A stretch of DNA of 64,000 nucleotides from Deltaproteobacteria bacterium (GTDB taxonomy: Bacteria > Desulfobacterota > Desulfuromonadia > Desulfuromonadales > Geopsychrobacteraceae), in contig JAGYPB010000006.1 in assembly GCA_018399135.1 (NCBI GenBank), positions 16,667 to 80,666 of the forward strand, written 5' to 3'. Position numbers and translations under genes: made by a program. A model generated the notes under the pieces. It made no database searches and was not told the origin of the DNA. It was given only the letters and a program-made list of their open reading frames with translations. Positions 45,832-53,155 of this stretch are shown piece after piece (position 1 is the stretch's first letter; every line of letters starts with the position of its first letter).

Positions 45832-46770
45832 TCAAACTTTCAGTGACCCGATCAGCTCATTAATATCATCGACCCCCTCCGCCAGACAGAAGGTTTCCAG
45901 GTCTGCAATAATCGTTGCCATGGCATTCGGGTCAACAAAGTTGGCGGTACCAACCTGCACCGCTGTTGCCCCGACAATCAGAAATTCCAGGGCGTCCATA
46001 GCGCGAGAAATACCACCGATACCAATCACCGGAACCTTCACCGCCTGCACCACCTGATGCACCAGACGCACAGCAATGGGGCGGATAGCCGGGCCCGACA
46101 GGCCACCAATGGTGTTAGCCAGGCGCGGCCGCCGGGTTTTTACATCCACTGCCATTCCGGTAAGGGTGTTGATCAGACTGATGGCATCGGCGCCAGCTTC
46201 CTCAACAGCACGGGCGGTCACCTGAATATCGGTGACATTAGGTGTTAATTTGACAATCAGCGGTTTGCTGGTTTTTTTACGCACCGCAGCAACAGTAGCA
46301 AAAGCGGCTTTGGGATCCGTCCCGAAAACAATGCCACCATGCTTGACATTGGGGCAGGAAATATTCATCTCCAGACCGGCAACGCCAGGCAGCTCATCAA
46401 GACGGGCAGCAACCTCGCCGTATTCTTCCTGGGTGTTACCGAAAAAATTCACAATGACCGGGGTATCAAACTGTTTCAGAAATGGCATTTTCTGATAGAT
46501 AAAATGCTCAATGCCAACATTCTGCAGACCAATCGCGTTAAGCATGCCTCCAACGGTTTCACAAACCCGCGGCGTATTGTTGCCGGCCTTGGGATGAAGG
46601 GAAAGCCCTTTAGTAACAATAGCTCCGAGAGAATTTAAATCCAGATAAGGCGCATATTCTTCCCCGTACCCGAAAGTACCGGATGCCGGCATAATCGGAT
46701 TTTTCAACCTGATGCCGGCAATATCAACCTGCAGATGAACAGTTTTATCGATCTTCTCTCTTCTTTTCAT
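45832..46770 (-). CDS. pyrD: Dihydroorotate dehydrogenase B, catalytic subunit
   Basis: A 312-residue flavoprotein of pyrimidine synthesis. It has a class 1B layout with MPASGTFGYGEEY, ITKGLSLHPKAGNNTPRV, the catalytic cysteine in MNISCPNVKHGG, INTLTGMAVDV and the FMN phosphate motif GIGGISRAMDALEF. It overlaps pyrK by 4 bp (ATGA). Class 1B enzymes need the PyrK electron-transfer subunit, which is encoded directly upstream. Confidence 0.96.
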   Translation of the reverse strand: MKRREKIDKTVHLQVDIAGIRLKNPIMPASGTFGYGEEYAPYLDLNSLGAIVTKGLSLHPKAGNNTPRVCETVGGMLNAIGLQNVGIEHFIYQKMPFLKQFDTPVIVNFFGNTQEEYGEVAARLDELPGVAGLEMNISCPNVKHGGIVFGTDPKAAFATVAAVRKKTSKPLIVKLTPNVTDIQVTARAVEEAGADAISLINTLTGMAVDVKTRRPRLANTIGGLSGPAIRPIAVRLVHQVVQAVKVPVIGIGGISRAMDALEFLIVGATAVQVGTANFVDPNAMATIIADLETFCLAEGVDDINELIGSLKV

Positions 46771-47642
46771 TGTTTATCTCCACAGCCACAGCCATCACCG
46801 TCGCTCACGTCACCACCGCTATCACAATCATTCCAGGCAAGATCACTGGCGTTGAAGACCGGCCCAACCTTGCAGGTGCACAGAAAATTAGGTTTTTCAG
46901 ACGTATGTCCTTCCCCCTTGATCACGCAACCAAGGCATGCGCCAACGCCACAGGCCATTAACTCCTCCATGGAAACCTGCAACTGAACGCCTTTACTGCG
47001 ACAAATTTTTTCTACGGCCCGGATCATCGGCATCGGGCCACAGGCAAAAACCCTGGCTTTTGGCTTTTGTTCCAGACGCTGTTCCAGAACATGGGTTACC
47101 AGACCCACATCACCAAGACTGCCATCTTCTGTCGAAACAAAGGTTTTTACGCCCAGACGCTCGAACTCTGTCACCATGATGATATCATCACGGCTGCGCC
47201 CTCCGATCAGCACCTCCGCCCGTGACGGATCAGCGATGCTCTCGGCCAGCATATATAAAGGCACCAGGCCGATACCGCCGCCAACCAACATACTGTCACC
47301 AGAAGTCAGGTTCAGGTCGAACCCGGCACCCAGGGGGCCCAGCAACTCAACAGGGTCACCATGATGCAGTCCTTGCATAATTTCCGTGCCACTTCCTACG
47401 ACTTTGTAGATGATCTCGATAAATTCTTTGGGCGGCATGGTATCACAATCAGCAGGCATAAAACCGGCGCGAAAAATCCCGAAAGGACGGCGCAACAAAG
47501 GCAACAGACTGCGCTGGACGCGAAACATGACAAACTGGCCCGGTCTGGCCAGCCGGTTGTAGTCAGGCGCCAGAATCCGCATGCGAAAATAACCCGGCGA
47601 AATTTCCTGGTTGGATAGAACGATCGTCTTATGGTTTTTCAT
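46767..47642 (-). CDS. pyrK: Dihydroorotate dehydrogenase electron-transfer subunit
   Basis: A 291-residue FAD/[2Fe-2S] protein passing electrons from PyrD to NAD+. It has the FAD-binding RMRILAPDYNRLARPGQFVMF, the NAD-binding MLVGGGIGLVPLYML, and the [2Fe-2S] cysteines in CGVGACLGCVIKG with the fourth in FLCTCKVG. It ends in an extra ~19-residue acidic/glycine tail carrying three more cysteines (CDSGG..., CGCG) not found in most PyrK, so it is longer than the usual ~260. The tail could bind metal or be disordered. Confidence 0.93.
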   Translation of the reverse strand: MKNHKTIVLSNQEISPGYFRMRILAPDYNRLARPGQFVMFRVQRSLLPLLRRPFGIFRAGFMPADCDTMPPKEFIEIIYKVVGSGTEIMQGLHHGDPVELLGPLGAGFDLNLTSGDSMLVGGGIGLVPLYMLAESIADPSRAEVLIGGRSRDDIIMVTEFERLGVKTFVSTEDGSLGDVGLVTHVLEQRLEQKPKARVFACGPMPMIRAVEKICRSKGVQLQVSMEELMACGVGACLGCVIKGEGHTSEKPNFLCTCKVGPVFNASDLAWNDCDSGGDVSDGDGCGCGDKQ

Positions 47643-47667
47643 AATATCTCCGTTGGTTCTGGTGTCT

Positions 47668-48117
47668 TTATGGAAATTTTCTGCTTAGCAATAAAGCATC
47701 CTCACCATCCTGATAATATTTTTTGCGGCGTCCCACCACCTCAAAACCGCAAGTCAGATAGAGCTTGATGGCGGCCTGATTATCTTCCCGCACCTCCAGC
47801 CAGGCCGATATCATCTCTTGTTGCTGACTTCGCTCAATAACATATTCAAGCAGTGTTTGACCAATACCACGGCGCCGGTAGTGCGGTGATGTCACCAGAT
47901 TCTGAATCTGCAACTCCCCGCAGATCAGCCACGAGCAGAGATAGCCGACGATCTGCTCATCAATGAGGGCCACATCAAGCGCAGCAGCCCGATGATCAAA
48001 CTCATCGACAAACTGTTGCCGACTCCAGGGAAAAGAATAACAGCGCTGCTCAAGAGCCAGCAAAGCATCAAGATCCGCCCTGGCTGCTGTCCTGATCCTA
48101 ACATATTGCCCAGTCAT
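47668..48117 (-). CDS. rimI: Ribosomal-protein-alanine N-acetyltransferase
   Basis: About 149 residues of the GNAT fold. Conserved segments are the N-terminal RIRTAARADLDALLALEQRCYSFPWS, the acetyl-CoA P-loop HYRRRGIGQTLLEYVI and LEVREDNQAAIKLYLTCGFEVVGRRKKYYQDGEDALLL. RimI acetylates the N-terminal alanine of protein S18 in E. coli. The ATG at 48117 is used because GGAGAGG lies just upstream. An ATG at 48177 would add 20 unrelated residues. It is 26 bp upstream of pyrK. Confidence 0.93.
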   Translation of the reverse strand: MTGQYVRIRTAARADLDALLALEQRCYSFPWSRQQFVDEFDHRAAALDVALIDEQIVGYLCSWLICGELQIQNLVTSPHYRRRGIGQTLLEYVIERSQQQEMISAWLEVREDNQAAIKLYLTCGFEVVGRRKKYYQDGEDALLLSRKFP

Positions 48118-48177
48118 CACCTCTCCACAACCATCTGCCTGTGAATCAACCGCTGGTAGAATATAGAAGCTGCCCAC

Positions 48178-48324
48178 CAGAATACAGAAAAATGTTTACT
48201 GACAGGGGCTCGTGAACCGTAAGCCGTGAGCCGTGGACAGACATTGTTTACCGTTTACCGCTTACCGCTCACCGCTTACCGCTTACAATTTACCTATATT
48301 CTGTATTCCGTATTCTGTATTCTG
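48178..48324. repeat. Three arrays of degenerate 7-bp tandem repeats in one intergenic region
   Basis: From 48211 there are four heptamers (CGTGAAC, CGTAAGC, CGTGAGC, CGTGGAC). From 48247 there are about five to six (TTTACCG, TTTACCG, CTTACCG, CTCACCG, CTTACCG, then CTTACA). From 48297 there are four (TATTCTG, TATTCCG, TATTCTG, TATTCTG). A reversed form of the last (CAGAATACAGAA, 48178-48189) precedes them. The repeat unit length is the same in all and the units differ only by transitions. Nothing codes here. The purM start lies 74 bp further on. Confidence 0.85.
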
Positions 48325-48397
48325 ATCTTCCATACCAATTGACAAGGGTTGCCGGTAATGCTGTAATGCCGTCCGCCTCAATCAAGGAGTCAGATCA

Positions 48398-49441
48398 ATG
48401 AACCAGAAAGCCCCTATGACGTATAAGGACGCCGGCGTTGACATAGATGCCGGCAATGAATTTGTCAACCAGATCAAACCCCTGGTCAAACAGACTTCCC
48501 GTCCGGAAGTTATTGCTGACCTTGGAGGATTTGGTGGCCTGTTCGCGTTGAATGCGGCACAGTATCAACGCCCGGTTCTGGTTGCTGCAACCGATGGTGT
48601 CGGCACGAAACTGATGCTGGCTTTCATGATGAACCAGCACGAAACGGTAGGCATCGATCTGGTTGCCATGTGTGTTAACGATATCATTGTTCAGGGAGCT
48701 GAGCCTCTGTTTTTCCTCGACTATTTCGCCACCGGAAAGTTGACTCCGGCGCAGGCGGTCGAGGTCGTCGAGGGCATCACCGAAGGTTGCAAGCAGGCCG
48801 GCTGTGCTTTGCTTGGCGGCGAAACGGCTGAAATGCCCGGCATGTATAAAAGTGGTGAATATGACCTGGCCGGCTTTGCTGTTGGCGTTGCCGATCATGA
48901 CAAGATCATTGATGGGTCAACCATTGCCAAGGGCGATCAGGTTATCGGTCTGGCCTCCAGTGGTCTGCACTCCAACGGATACTCTTTAGCACGCAAGATC
49001 CTGCTTGAATCGCTGCAGCTCGACCTGGATGCTATCCCTGAAGAACTGGATCGCCCCCTGGGCGAAGTTCTTCTCACCCCGACCCGAATCTACGTTAAAA
49101 GTATCCTTAATCTGTTGCGCGATTATCAACTTAAAGGAATCGCCCATATTACCGGTGGCGGCCTGCTGGAAAACATCCCAAGGGTACTTCCGCACCAGTG
49201 TAAAGCCGTGATCCATGGCAACAGCTGGGACAAACCGGCAATTTTTGAATTGCTGCGGCAAGGGGGACATGTTCCACAGGAAGAGATGTACCGCACCTTT
49301 AATTATGGCATCGGCATGGCTCTTATTGTCCCTGAAGCGCAAACTGACAACATCCTCCATCGCTTGTCAGCGCTTGGCGAAACAGCCTGGCACATCGGTC
49401 ATATCGAAAGTGCTGATGCCCCCTGCGTCAACATCGTATAG
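48398..49441 (+). CDS. purM: Phosphoribosylformylglycinamidine cyclo-ligase
   Basis: A 347-residue enzyme of the fifth step in purine synthesis. It begins [22 protein letters not shown] and contains [61 protein letters not shown] and [13 protein letters not shown] ribosome site (AAGGAG) precedes the ATG. It is followed 16 bp later by purN, the standard purMN pair. Confidence 0.97.
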   Translation: MNQKAPMTYKDAGVDIDAGNEFVNQIKPLVKQTSRPEVIADLGGFGGLFALNAAQYQRPVLVAATDGVGTKLMLAFMMNQHETVGIDLVAMCVNDIIVQGAEPLFFLDYFATGKLTPAQAVEVVEGITEGCKQAGCALLGGETAEMPGMYKSGEYDLAGFAVGVADHDKIIDGSTIAKGDQVIGLASSGLHSNGYSLARKILLESLQLDLDAIPEELDRPLGEVLLTPTRIYVKSILNLLRDYQLKGIAHITGGGLLENIPRVLPHQCKAVIHGNSWDKPAIFELLRQGGHVPQEEMYRTFNYGIGMALIVPEAQTDNILHRLSALGETAWHIGHIESADAPCVNIV

Positions 49442-49457
49442 CGAACGGTAGCAGCCG

Positions 49458-50111
49458 ATGAAAAAACCATTTCGTATAGCCGTACTGGCCTCCGGTGGCG
49501 GCACTAATCTGCAATCAATCATCGACCAGCAACAGAGCGGGAAGCTGCCTGTTGACATCGTTCTGGTGATCAGTAACAACCCCGGTGCCGGTGCACTGCA
49601 GCGTGCCCGGCAAGCAGGCATCAACACGCTTTGTATCAACCATCGGCATTTCGCCACACGTGAAGATTTTGATCAGGCGCTGGTCACTGCTCTGCAAGAA
49701 GCTGCCATTGACCTGGTCGTCCTGGCCGGATTCATGCGGATTATTACCCCGATCATGCTCACCGCTTTTCCCCTGCGGATTATCAATATTCACCCGGCCC
49801 TGTTACCTGCCTTCCCCGGACTCAATGTGCAGCAACAGGCGATTGATTATGGCGCACGCTTCTCCGGCTGTACGGTCCATTTTGTTGACGCTGGGGTGGA
49901 TACCGGGCCGATTATCGTTCAGGCGGTCGTGCCGATTTTACCCGAAGATTCCGCTGCAACACTGGCCGAACGAATTCTGGAGCAGGAACATCGCATCTAC
50001 CCGCAAGCGATTCAGTGGCTGGCCGAAGGGCGGGTGAAAATTGACGGTCGTAACGTGGTCATCGCCGGCAACTCAGGCTGTAACAGCACCCTGATGAACC
50101 CGATGGACTGA
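49458..50111 (+). CDS. purN: Phosphoribosylglycinamide formyltransferase
   Basis: A 217-residue folate-dependent formyltransferase. It begins with AVLASGGGTNLQSIID and has the catalytic NIHPALLPAFPGLNVQQQAIDYG (Asn and His) and VHFVDAGVDTGPIIVQAVVPI (Asp). The C-terminal ~15 residues are extra. It is transcribed from purM. The repeat element at 50121 and the terminator at 50304 lie in its 3' end. Confidence 0.97.
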   Translation: MKKPFRIAVLASGGGTNLQSIIDQQQSGKLPVDIVLVISNNPGAGALQRARQAGINTLCINHRHFATREDFDQALVTALQEAAIDLVVLAGFMRIITPIMLTAFPLRIINIHPALLPAFPGLNVQQQAIDYGARFSGCTVHFVDAGVDTGPIIVQAVVPILPEDSAATLAERILEQEHRIYPQAIQWLAEGRVKIDGRNVVIAGNSGCNSTLMNPMD

Positions 50112-50120
50112 GCGTTTTTT

Positions 50121-50275
50121 GTAACTATTCAGCTGTAGACCGTGCGCAGGATCGGGGTTCCTGTGGCAAGGGTATTTGTCGCCATGGACGGCGACAACAA
50201 GCGGTCATGGATGACCCAACGGGAAACAATCGCGTCCCTTGACATAGGATCCCCGATCCTGTGCTGAACAGATAC
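50121..50275 (+). repeat. Palindromic intergenic repeat, copy 4
   Basis: The same element as at 9768, with ends GTAACTATTCAGC and GCTGAACAGATAC. The central hairpin is TTGTCGCC-ATGGAC-GGCGACAA, where the outermost pair is T-A instead of the C-G of copies 1 and 2. The arms GCGCAGGATCGGGG and CCCCGATCCTGTGC are almost perfectly complementary. It lies 9 bp after the purN stop and before the terminator, so it would be transcribed. Confidence 0.88.
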
Positions 50276-50303
50276 AATAATTATTCTAAATAGCAAGTCA
50301 ACA

Positions 50304-50335
50304 TCGCCCGGGGCATCATTCCTCCGGGCATTTTT
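50304..50335 (+). terminator. Terminator of the purMN transcript
   Basis: Stem GCCCGG (50306-50311) pairs with CCGGGC (50324-50329), extended by a G-U and a G-C pair, and is followed by ATTTTT. It lies beyond the repeat element, implying the repeat is part of the purMN 3' untranslated region. Confidence 0.8.
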
Positions 50336-50439
50336 GTGCCTGCCGGGATGAATAAAGTAAAAAAGTAGTTTTGATTGCAGGATTCAGGTTATTGTTATCA
50401 GTATTCTATCCATAAAATTATTTGCCAGAGGAGGAGTAT

Positions 50440-51018
50440 ATGTCAGAAATTAAGAGTAAATACTGGTTGGATTCTTCACAGACAGCCTTACTGGTTATCG
50501 ATGTACAGGATAAATTGATCTCATCGATGGATCAGCAGCTTTATCAGCAGTTGCTGCAGAATATTCCCCTGTTGATAGAAGGTTTTAAGATCCTTGATCT
50601 GCCCATCATTGCGACCGAACAGTATTCCAGGGGGCTCGGACACACCATTGCTGAACTGCAGAATGCCACGGAACAATTCTGTATTGAAAAGTTGACCTTC
50701 AGTTGCTGTGGCGATGAGGGTTTTATCTCGGCGTTGAGTAAAACCAAGGCCCGTCAGGTTGTTGTCGTCGGGATGGAGACCCATGTCTGCGTGTTGCAGA
50801 CCGTGATTGATCTTCTCGATCAGGGCTATGTTGTTCATTTGGTACGCGATGCGGTGAGCTCCCGATTTGCCGGCGATTACGCCAATGCCCTTGATTCTGC
50901 CGCTGCAGCCGGGGCGGTCATCACAACAACCGAAACAGCCCTTTTTCAGCTGATCAAGGTAGCCGGTAGTGACAACTTCAAAGCCATTTCCAGGCTGGTT
51001 CGTCAGCGAACAAAATAG
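50440..51018 (+). CDS. Isochorismatase-family hydrolase
   Basis: About 192 residues. The cysteine-hydrolase triad is visible: Asp in LLVIDVQDKL, Lys in IEKLTFSC and Cys in GMETHVCVLQTV, with HLVRDAVSSR following. Relatives include isochorismatase, nicotinamidase and YcaC-type hydrolases of unknown substrate. The ATG at 50440 has GAGGAG five bases upstream; a TTG at 50422 is less likely. Its stop TAG overlaps the start GTG of the DksA-type gene, so both are translated together. Confidence 0.9.
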   Translation: MSEIKSKYWLDSSQTALLVIDVQDKLISSMDQQLYQQLLQNIPLLIEGFKILDLPIIATEQYSRGLGHTIAELQNATEQFCIEKLTFSCCGDEGFISALSKTKARQVVVVGMETHVCVLQTVIDLLDQGYVVHLVRDAVSSRFAGDYANALDSAAAAGAVITTTETALFQLIKVAGSDNFKAISRLVRQRTK

Positions 51019-51371
51019 TGGGACTTAGTGAAACAGAACAGCAGCGCCTTGGAGAAAAACTGCTGCAGGTTAAAAAGGAAATCGAGCAGTTACTCTGTGA
51101 TTCGGTCAACAGTAGCCGCCCGGTTGACCTTGGGTTATCTATCGGACGGTTGTCGCGGGTCGATGCCCTGCAGCAGCAGGCCATGGCGAAAGCCAACCGC
51201 GAAGCTCACCAACGGCGCCTGGTGCTGATTGAAGCTGCTCTGCATATCCTGAAAAGTGGACGTTACGGATTGTGTCGCAGTTGTGAGGAACCAATCAACC
51301 TGAAGCGCCTCGAAGCCCGACCCGAGACACCTTTCTGTATTGAGTGCCAGACCGATCGCGAAGGTAAATAA
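51018..51371 (+). CDS. DksA/TraR-type zinc-finger protein
   Basis: A 117-residue protein with an N-terminal coiled-coil region and a C-terminal four-cysteine zinc finger (CRSCEEPINLKRLEARPETPFCIEC). It lacks the DxxDxA acidic tip of DksA in the coiled coil, so a DksA-like effect on RNA polymerase is uncertain. It starts with GTG overlapping the previous stop (TAGTG), and ends directly before the transporter gene. Confidence 0.87.
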   Translation: MGLSETEQQRLGEKLLQVKKEIEQLLCDSVNSSRPVDLGLSIGRLSRVDALQQQAMAKANREAHQRRLVLIEAALHILKSGRYGLCRSCEEPINLKRLEARPETPFCIECQTDREGK

Positions 51372-51809
51372 ATGTCAAACCTGGTATTGATGTTATTGAT
51401 TGCCTGTGGCGGCATTGCTGTTGCAATTCAACCGTCGATTAACGCCAGACTGGCACAAAAAACCGGTTTTCTCGAGGCGGCAACCATTTCGTTTACTGTC
51501 GGCACCCTCGCGCTGCTACTGGTATCGTTATTGTCCGGTCAGGGGAGCTTCAGGCGGATAGTGGAAGTTCCCTGGTGGCAGCTGAGCGGTGGTTTGTTCG
51601 GTGCTTTTTTTGTGACCATGACCATCGTCGGTGTCCCCCGCATCGGCACCACTGCGGTGTTGGCCTTGACCATCGCCTCGCAACTGATGGCCGGAATGGT
51701 GATGGATCATTATGGGGTCTTCGGTATGCGCGGGATTCCCGTTGACGGTAAGCGCATTGTTGGCGTTGCGCTGTTATTGATTGGCGTGTTTCTGGTGTGC
51801 AAGAGGTAG
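51372..51809 (+). CDS. DMT-superfamily transporter, YdcZ type (DUF606)
   Basis: A 145-residue membrane protein of about five helices, for example LMLLIACGGIAVAIQPSINARLA, SFTVGTLALLLVSLLSG and VGVALLLIGVFLVCKR. The conserved small-residue pattern GGLFGAFFVTMTIVGVPRIG is typical of DUF606. These pumps probably act as pairs or dimers in drug or metabolite export. The start codon follows the DksA-type stop at once, so the two form one operon with the isochorismatase gene. Substrate is unknown. Confidence 0.88.
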   Translation: MSNLVLMLLIACGGIAVAIQPSINARLAQKTGFLEAATISFTVGTLALLLVSLLSGQGSFRRIVEVPWWQLSGGLFGAFFVTMTIVGVPRIGTTAVLALTIASQLMAGMVMDHYGVFGMRGIPVDGKRIVGVALLLIGVFLVCKR

Positions 51810-51811
51810 CT

Positions 51812-51839
51812 GGGGAGTAGGGAGTGGGGAGTGGGAGTA
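51812..51839. repeat. Short array of 7-bp tandem repeats
   Basis: Three heptamers GGGGAGT, AGGGAGT, GGGGAGT and part of a fourth (GGGAGTA) lie between the convergent transporter and DUF3024 genes. The period equals that of the arrays at 48.2 kb. Confidence 0.75.
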
Positions 51840-51845
51840 GAAAAC

Positions 51846-52199
51846 TCAGTCGTGCCAGAAAAAGCGCAAAGGATCCTGGCTGATGGCGGTCAGGAGTTTA
51901 TCCAGTTCCAGGGTTGGGCCAATGTTGAGATAGAGCTGCCAATGTGAACCATTCTGGTGGTGCAGGCTCCATTGATTCAGTTCCAGGCTGAAACGGAGTT
52001 GTGCCATGGGAAGTTCGCGTGAAGTGGCCGCCTTGCTTGTTCCCTTTCTGACTTCAAACAGGTAAACTTGTAAACCGGTGATGCGATAACCCAGCAAGCG
52101 TGGCTTGACGGGGTGTTGGCCGGCGTTGTGGCAGAACTCATCAAGCCTGCGTGTAGCACTTATGTGTAAAAATTCCGGCAATGCGCTCATGGTGGGCAT
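51846..52199 (-). CDS. DUF3024-like protein
   Basis: A 117-residue protein. Segments PKPRLLGYRI-like near the middle, PMAQLRFSLELNQWSLHHQNGSHWQLY and the ending DPLRFFWHD resemble the DUF3024 family of small proteins of unknown function; this is recognition by eye. It has no signal or membrane helix. It overlaps the end of the cysM gene by 13 bp and is read after it on the same strand, so it is likely co-transcribed with it. Confidence 0.6.
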   Translation of the reverse strand: MPTMSALPEFLHISATRRLDEFCHNAGQHPVKPRLLGYRITGLQVYLFEVRKGTSKAATSRELPMAQLRFSLELNQWSLHHQNGSHWQLYLNIGPTLELDKLLTAISQDPLRFFWHD

Positions 52200-53155
52200 T
52201 CAGCGCAGTGAGAGCGGAACAGATTAGTGCTTAAATAACGATCACCACGATCAGGAAGTATCACTACAATCGTGGCATGCCGCAGATCCTGAGCCAGAGT
52301 CAGGGCTCCGGCCACCGCTGCCCCACTCGACATGCCGACAAACAATCCAAGTTTTTGAGCCATGATCCGCGTAGTTTCAAATGCCACCTCATCTCCTATC
52401 ATCAATTTTTTTGCCAGCCTGCGTTCATCATAGATAGCCGGAACGATGGCTTCTTCCATATTCTTCAACCCTTGAATCTTGTGCCCAAGACTTGGTTCTA
52501 CGCCGATAATCTGAACCTTTTGAGCCTGCTCGCTGAAAAACTGACTGGTTCCCATCAGGGTGCCGGAGGTGCCCATTCCGGCAACAAAAAAATCGATCTC
52601 CCCATTCGTTTGCGCGAGGATCTCCGGCCCTGTTGTCCGATAATGTGCCAGGGGGTTGTTGGGGTTACTGTACTGGTCAGGCATGTAGTAGGTGTCAGGG
52701 TTCTCTGCCAGAATCCGGTGGGAAAGGCGAATAGCGCCATCGGTCATTTCGCAACCGGGGGATAGAACGACTTCTGCGCCATAGGCCTCAAGGATACCGC
52801 GGCGCTCGACGCTGACACAGGCGGGCATAATCAACTTGACCTTGTATCCTTTGGCAGCGCCGATCATGGCGATGGCAATGCCGGTGTTACCTGAAGTCGG
52901 TTCGAGAATAATCTTGTTGTGGTTCAGTTCGCCAGTTTGTTCCGCCTGCTCAATCATGTGCAGGGCTGGGCGATCCTTAACCGAGCCGCCGGGATTGCTC
53001 CCCTCAAGTTTGGCCAGCAGCCTGATGTCAGAGCGTCCGGTCAGGCTGGAAATATCCACCAGGGGAGTGTTGCCAATCGAACCAATTAACGTAGGTATGT
53101 TGTGAATAACAGGTTCAGGACGGCACACGGTTGATCTTATATTAGATGATGCCAT
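52187..53155 (-). CDS. cysM: Cysteine synthase, CysM/CysK family
   Basis: About 322 residues of a PLP-dependent beta-replacement enzyme making cysteine from O-acetylserine and sulfide. The PLP lysine is in GSVKDRPALHMI, substrate-loop TSGNTGIAIAMIGAAKGY, phosphate-binding GTSGTLMG and MSSGAAVAGAL. The ATG at 53155 lies 13 bp inside the end of ubiD; a start further upstream (53251) would run across coding DNA of ubiD. Whether it prefers sulfide or thiosulfate (CysK or CysM) is not resolved. Confidence 0.92.
   Translation of the reverse strand: MASSNIRSTVCRPEPVIHNIPTLIGSIGNTPLVDISSLTGRSDIRLLAKLEGSNPGGSVKDRPALHMIEQAEQTGELNHNKIILEPTSGNTGIAIAMIGAAKGYKVKLIMPACVSVERRGILEAYGAEVVLSPGCEMTDGAIRLSHRILAENPDTYYMPDQYSNPNNPLAHYRTTGPEILAQTNGEIDFFVAGMGTSGTLMGTSQFFSEQAQKVQIIGVEPSLGHKIQGLKNMEEAIVPAIYDERRLAKKLMIGDEVAFETTRIMAQKLGLFVGMSSGAAVAGALTLAQDLRHATIVVILPDRGDRYLSTNLFRSHCAECPP

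Noticed and set aside
48178..48324. CRISPR array
   Set aside because: Units are 7 bp without spacers; no cas genes are in the window.
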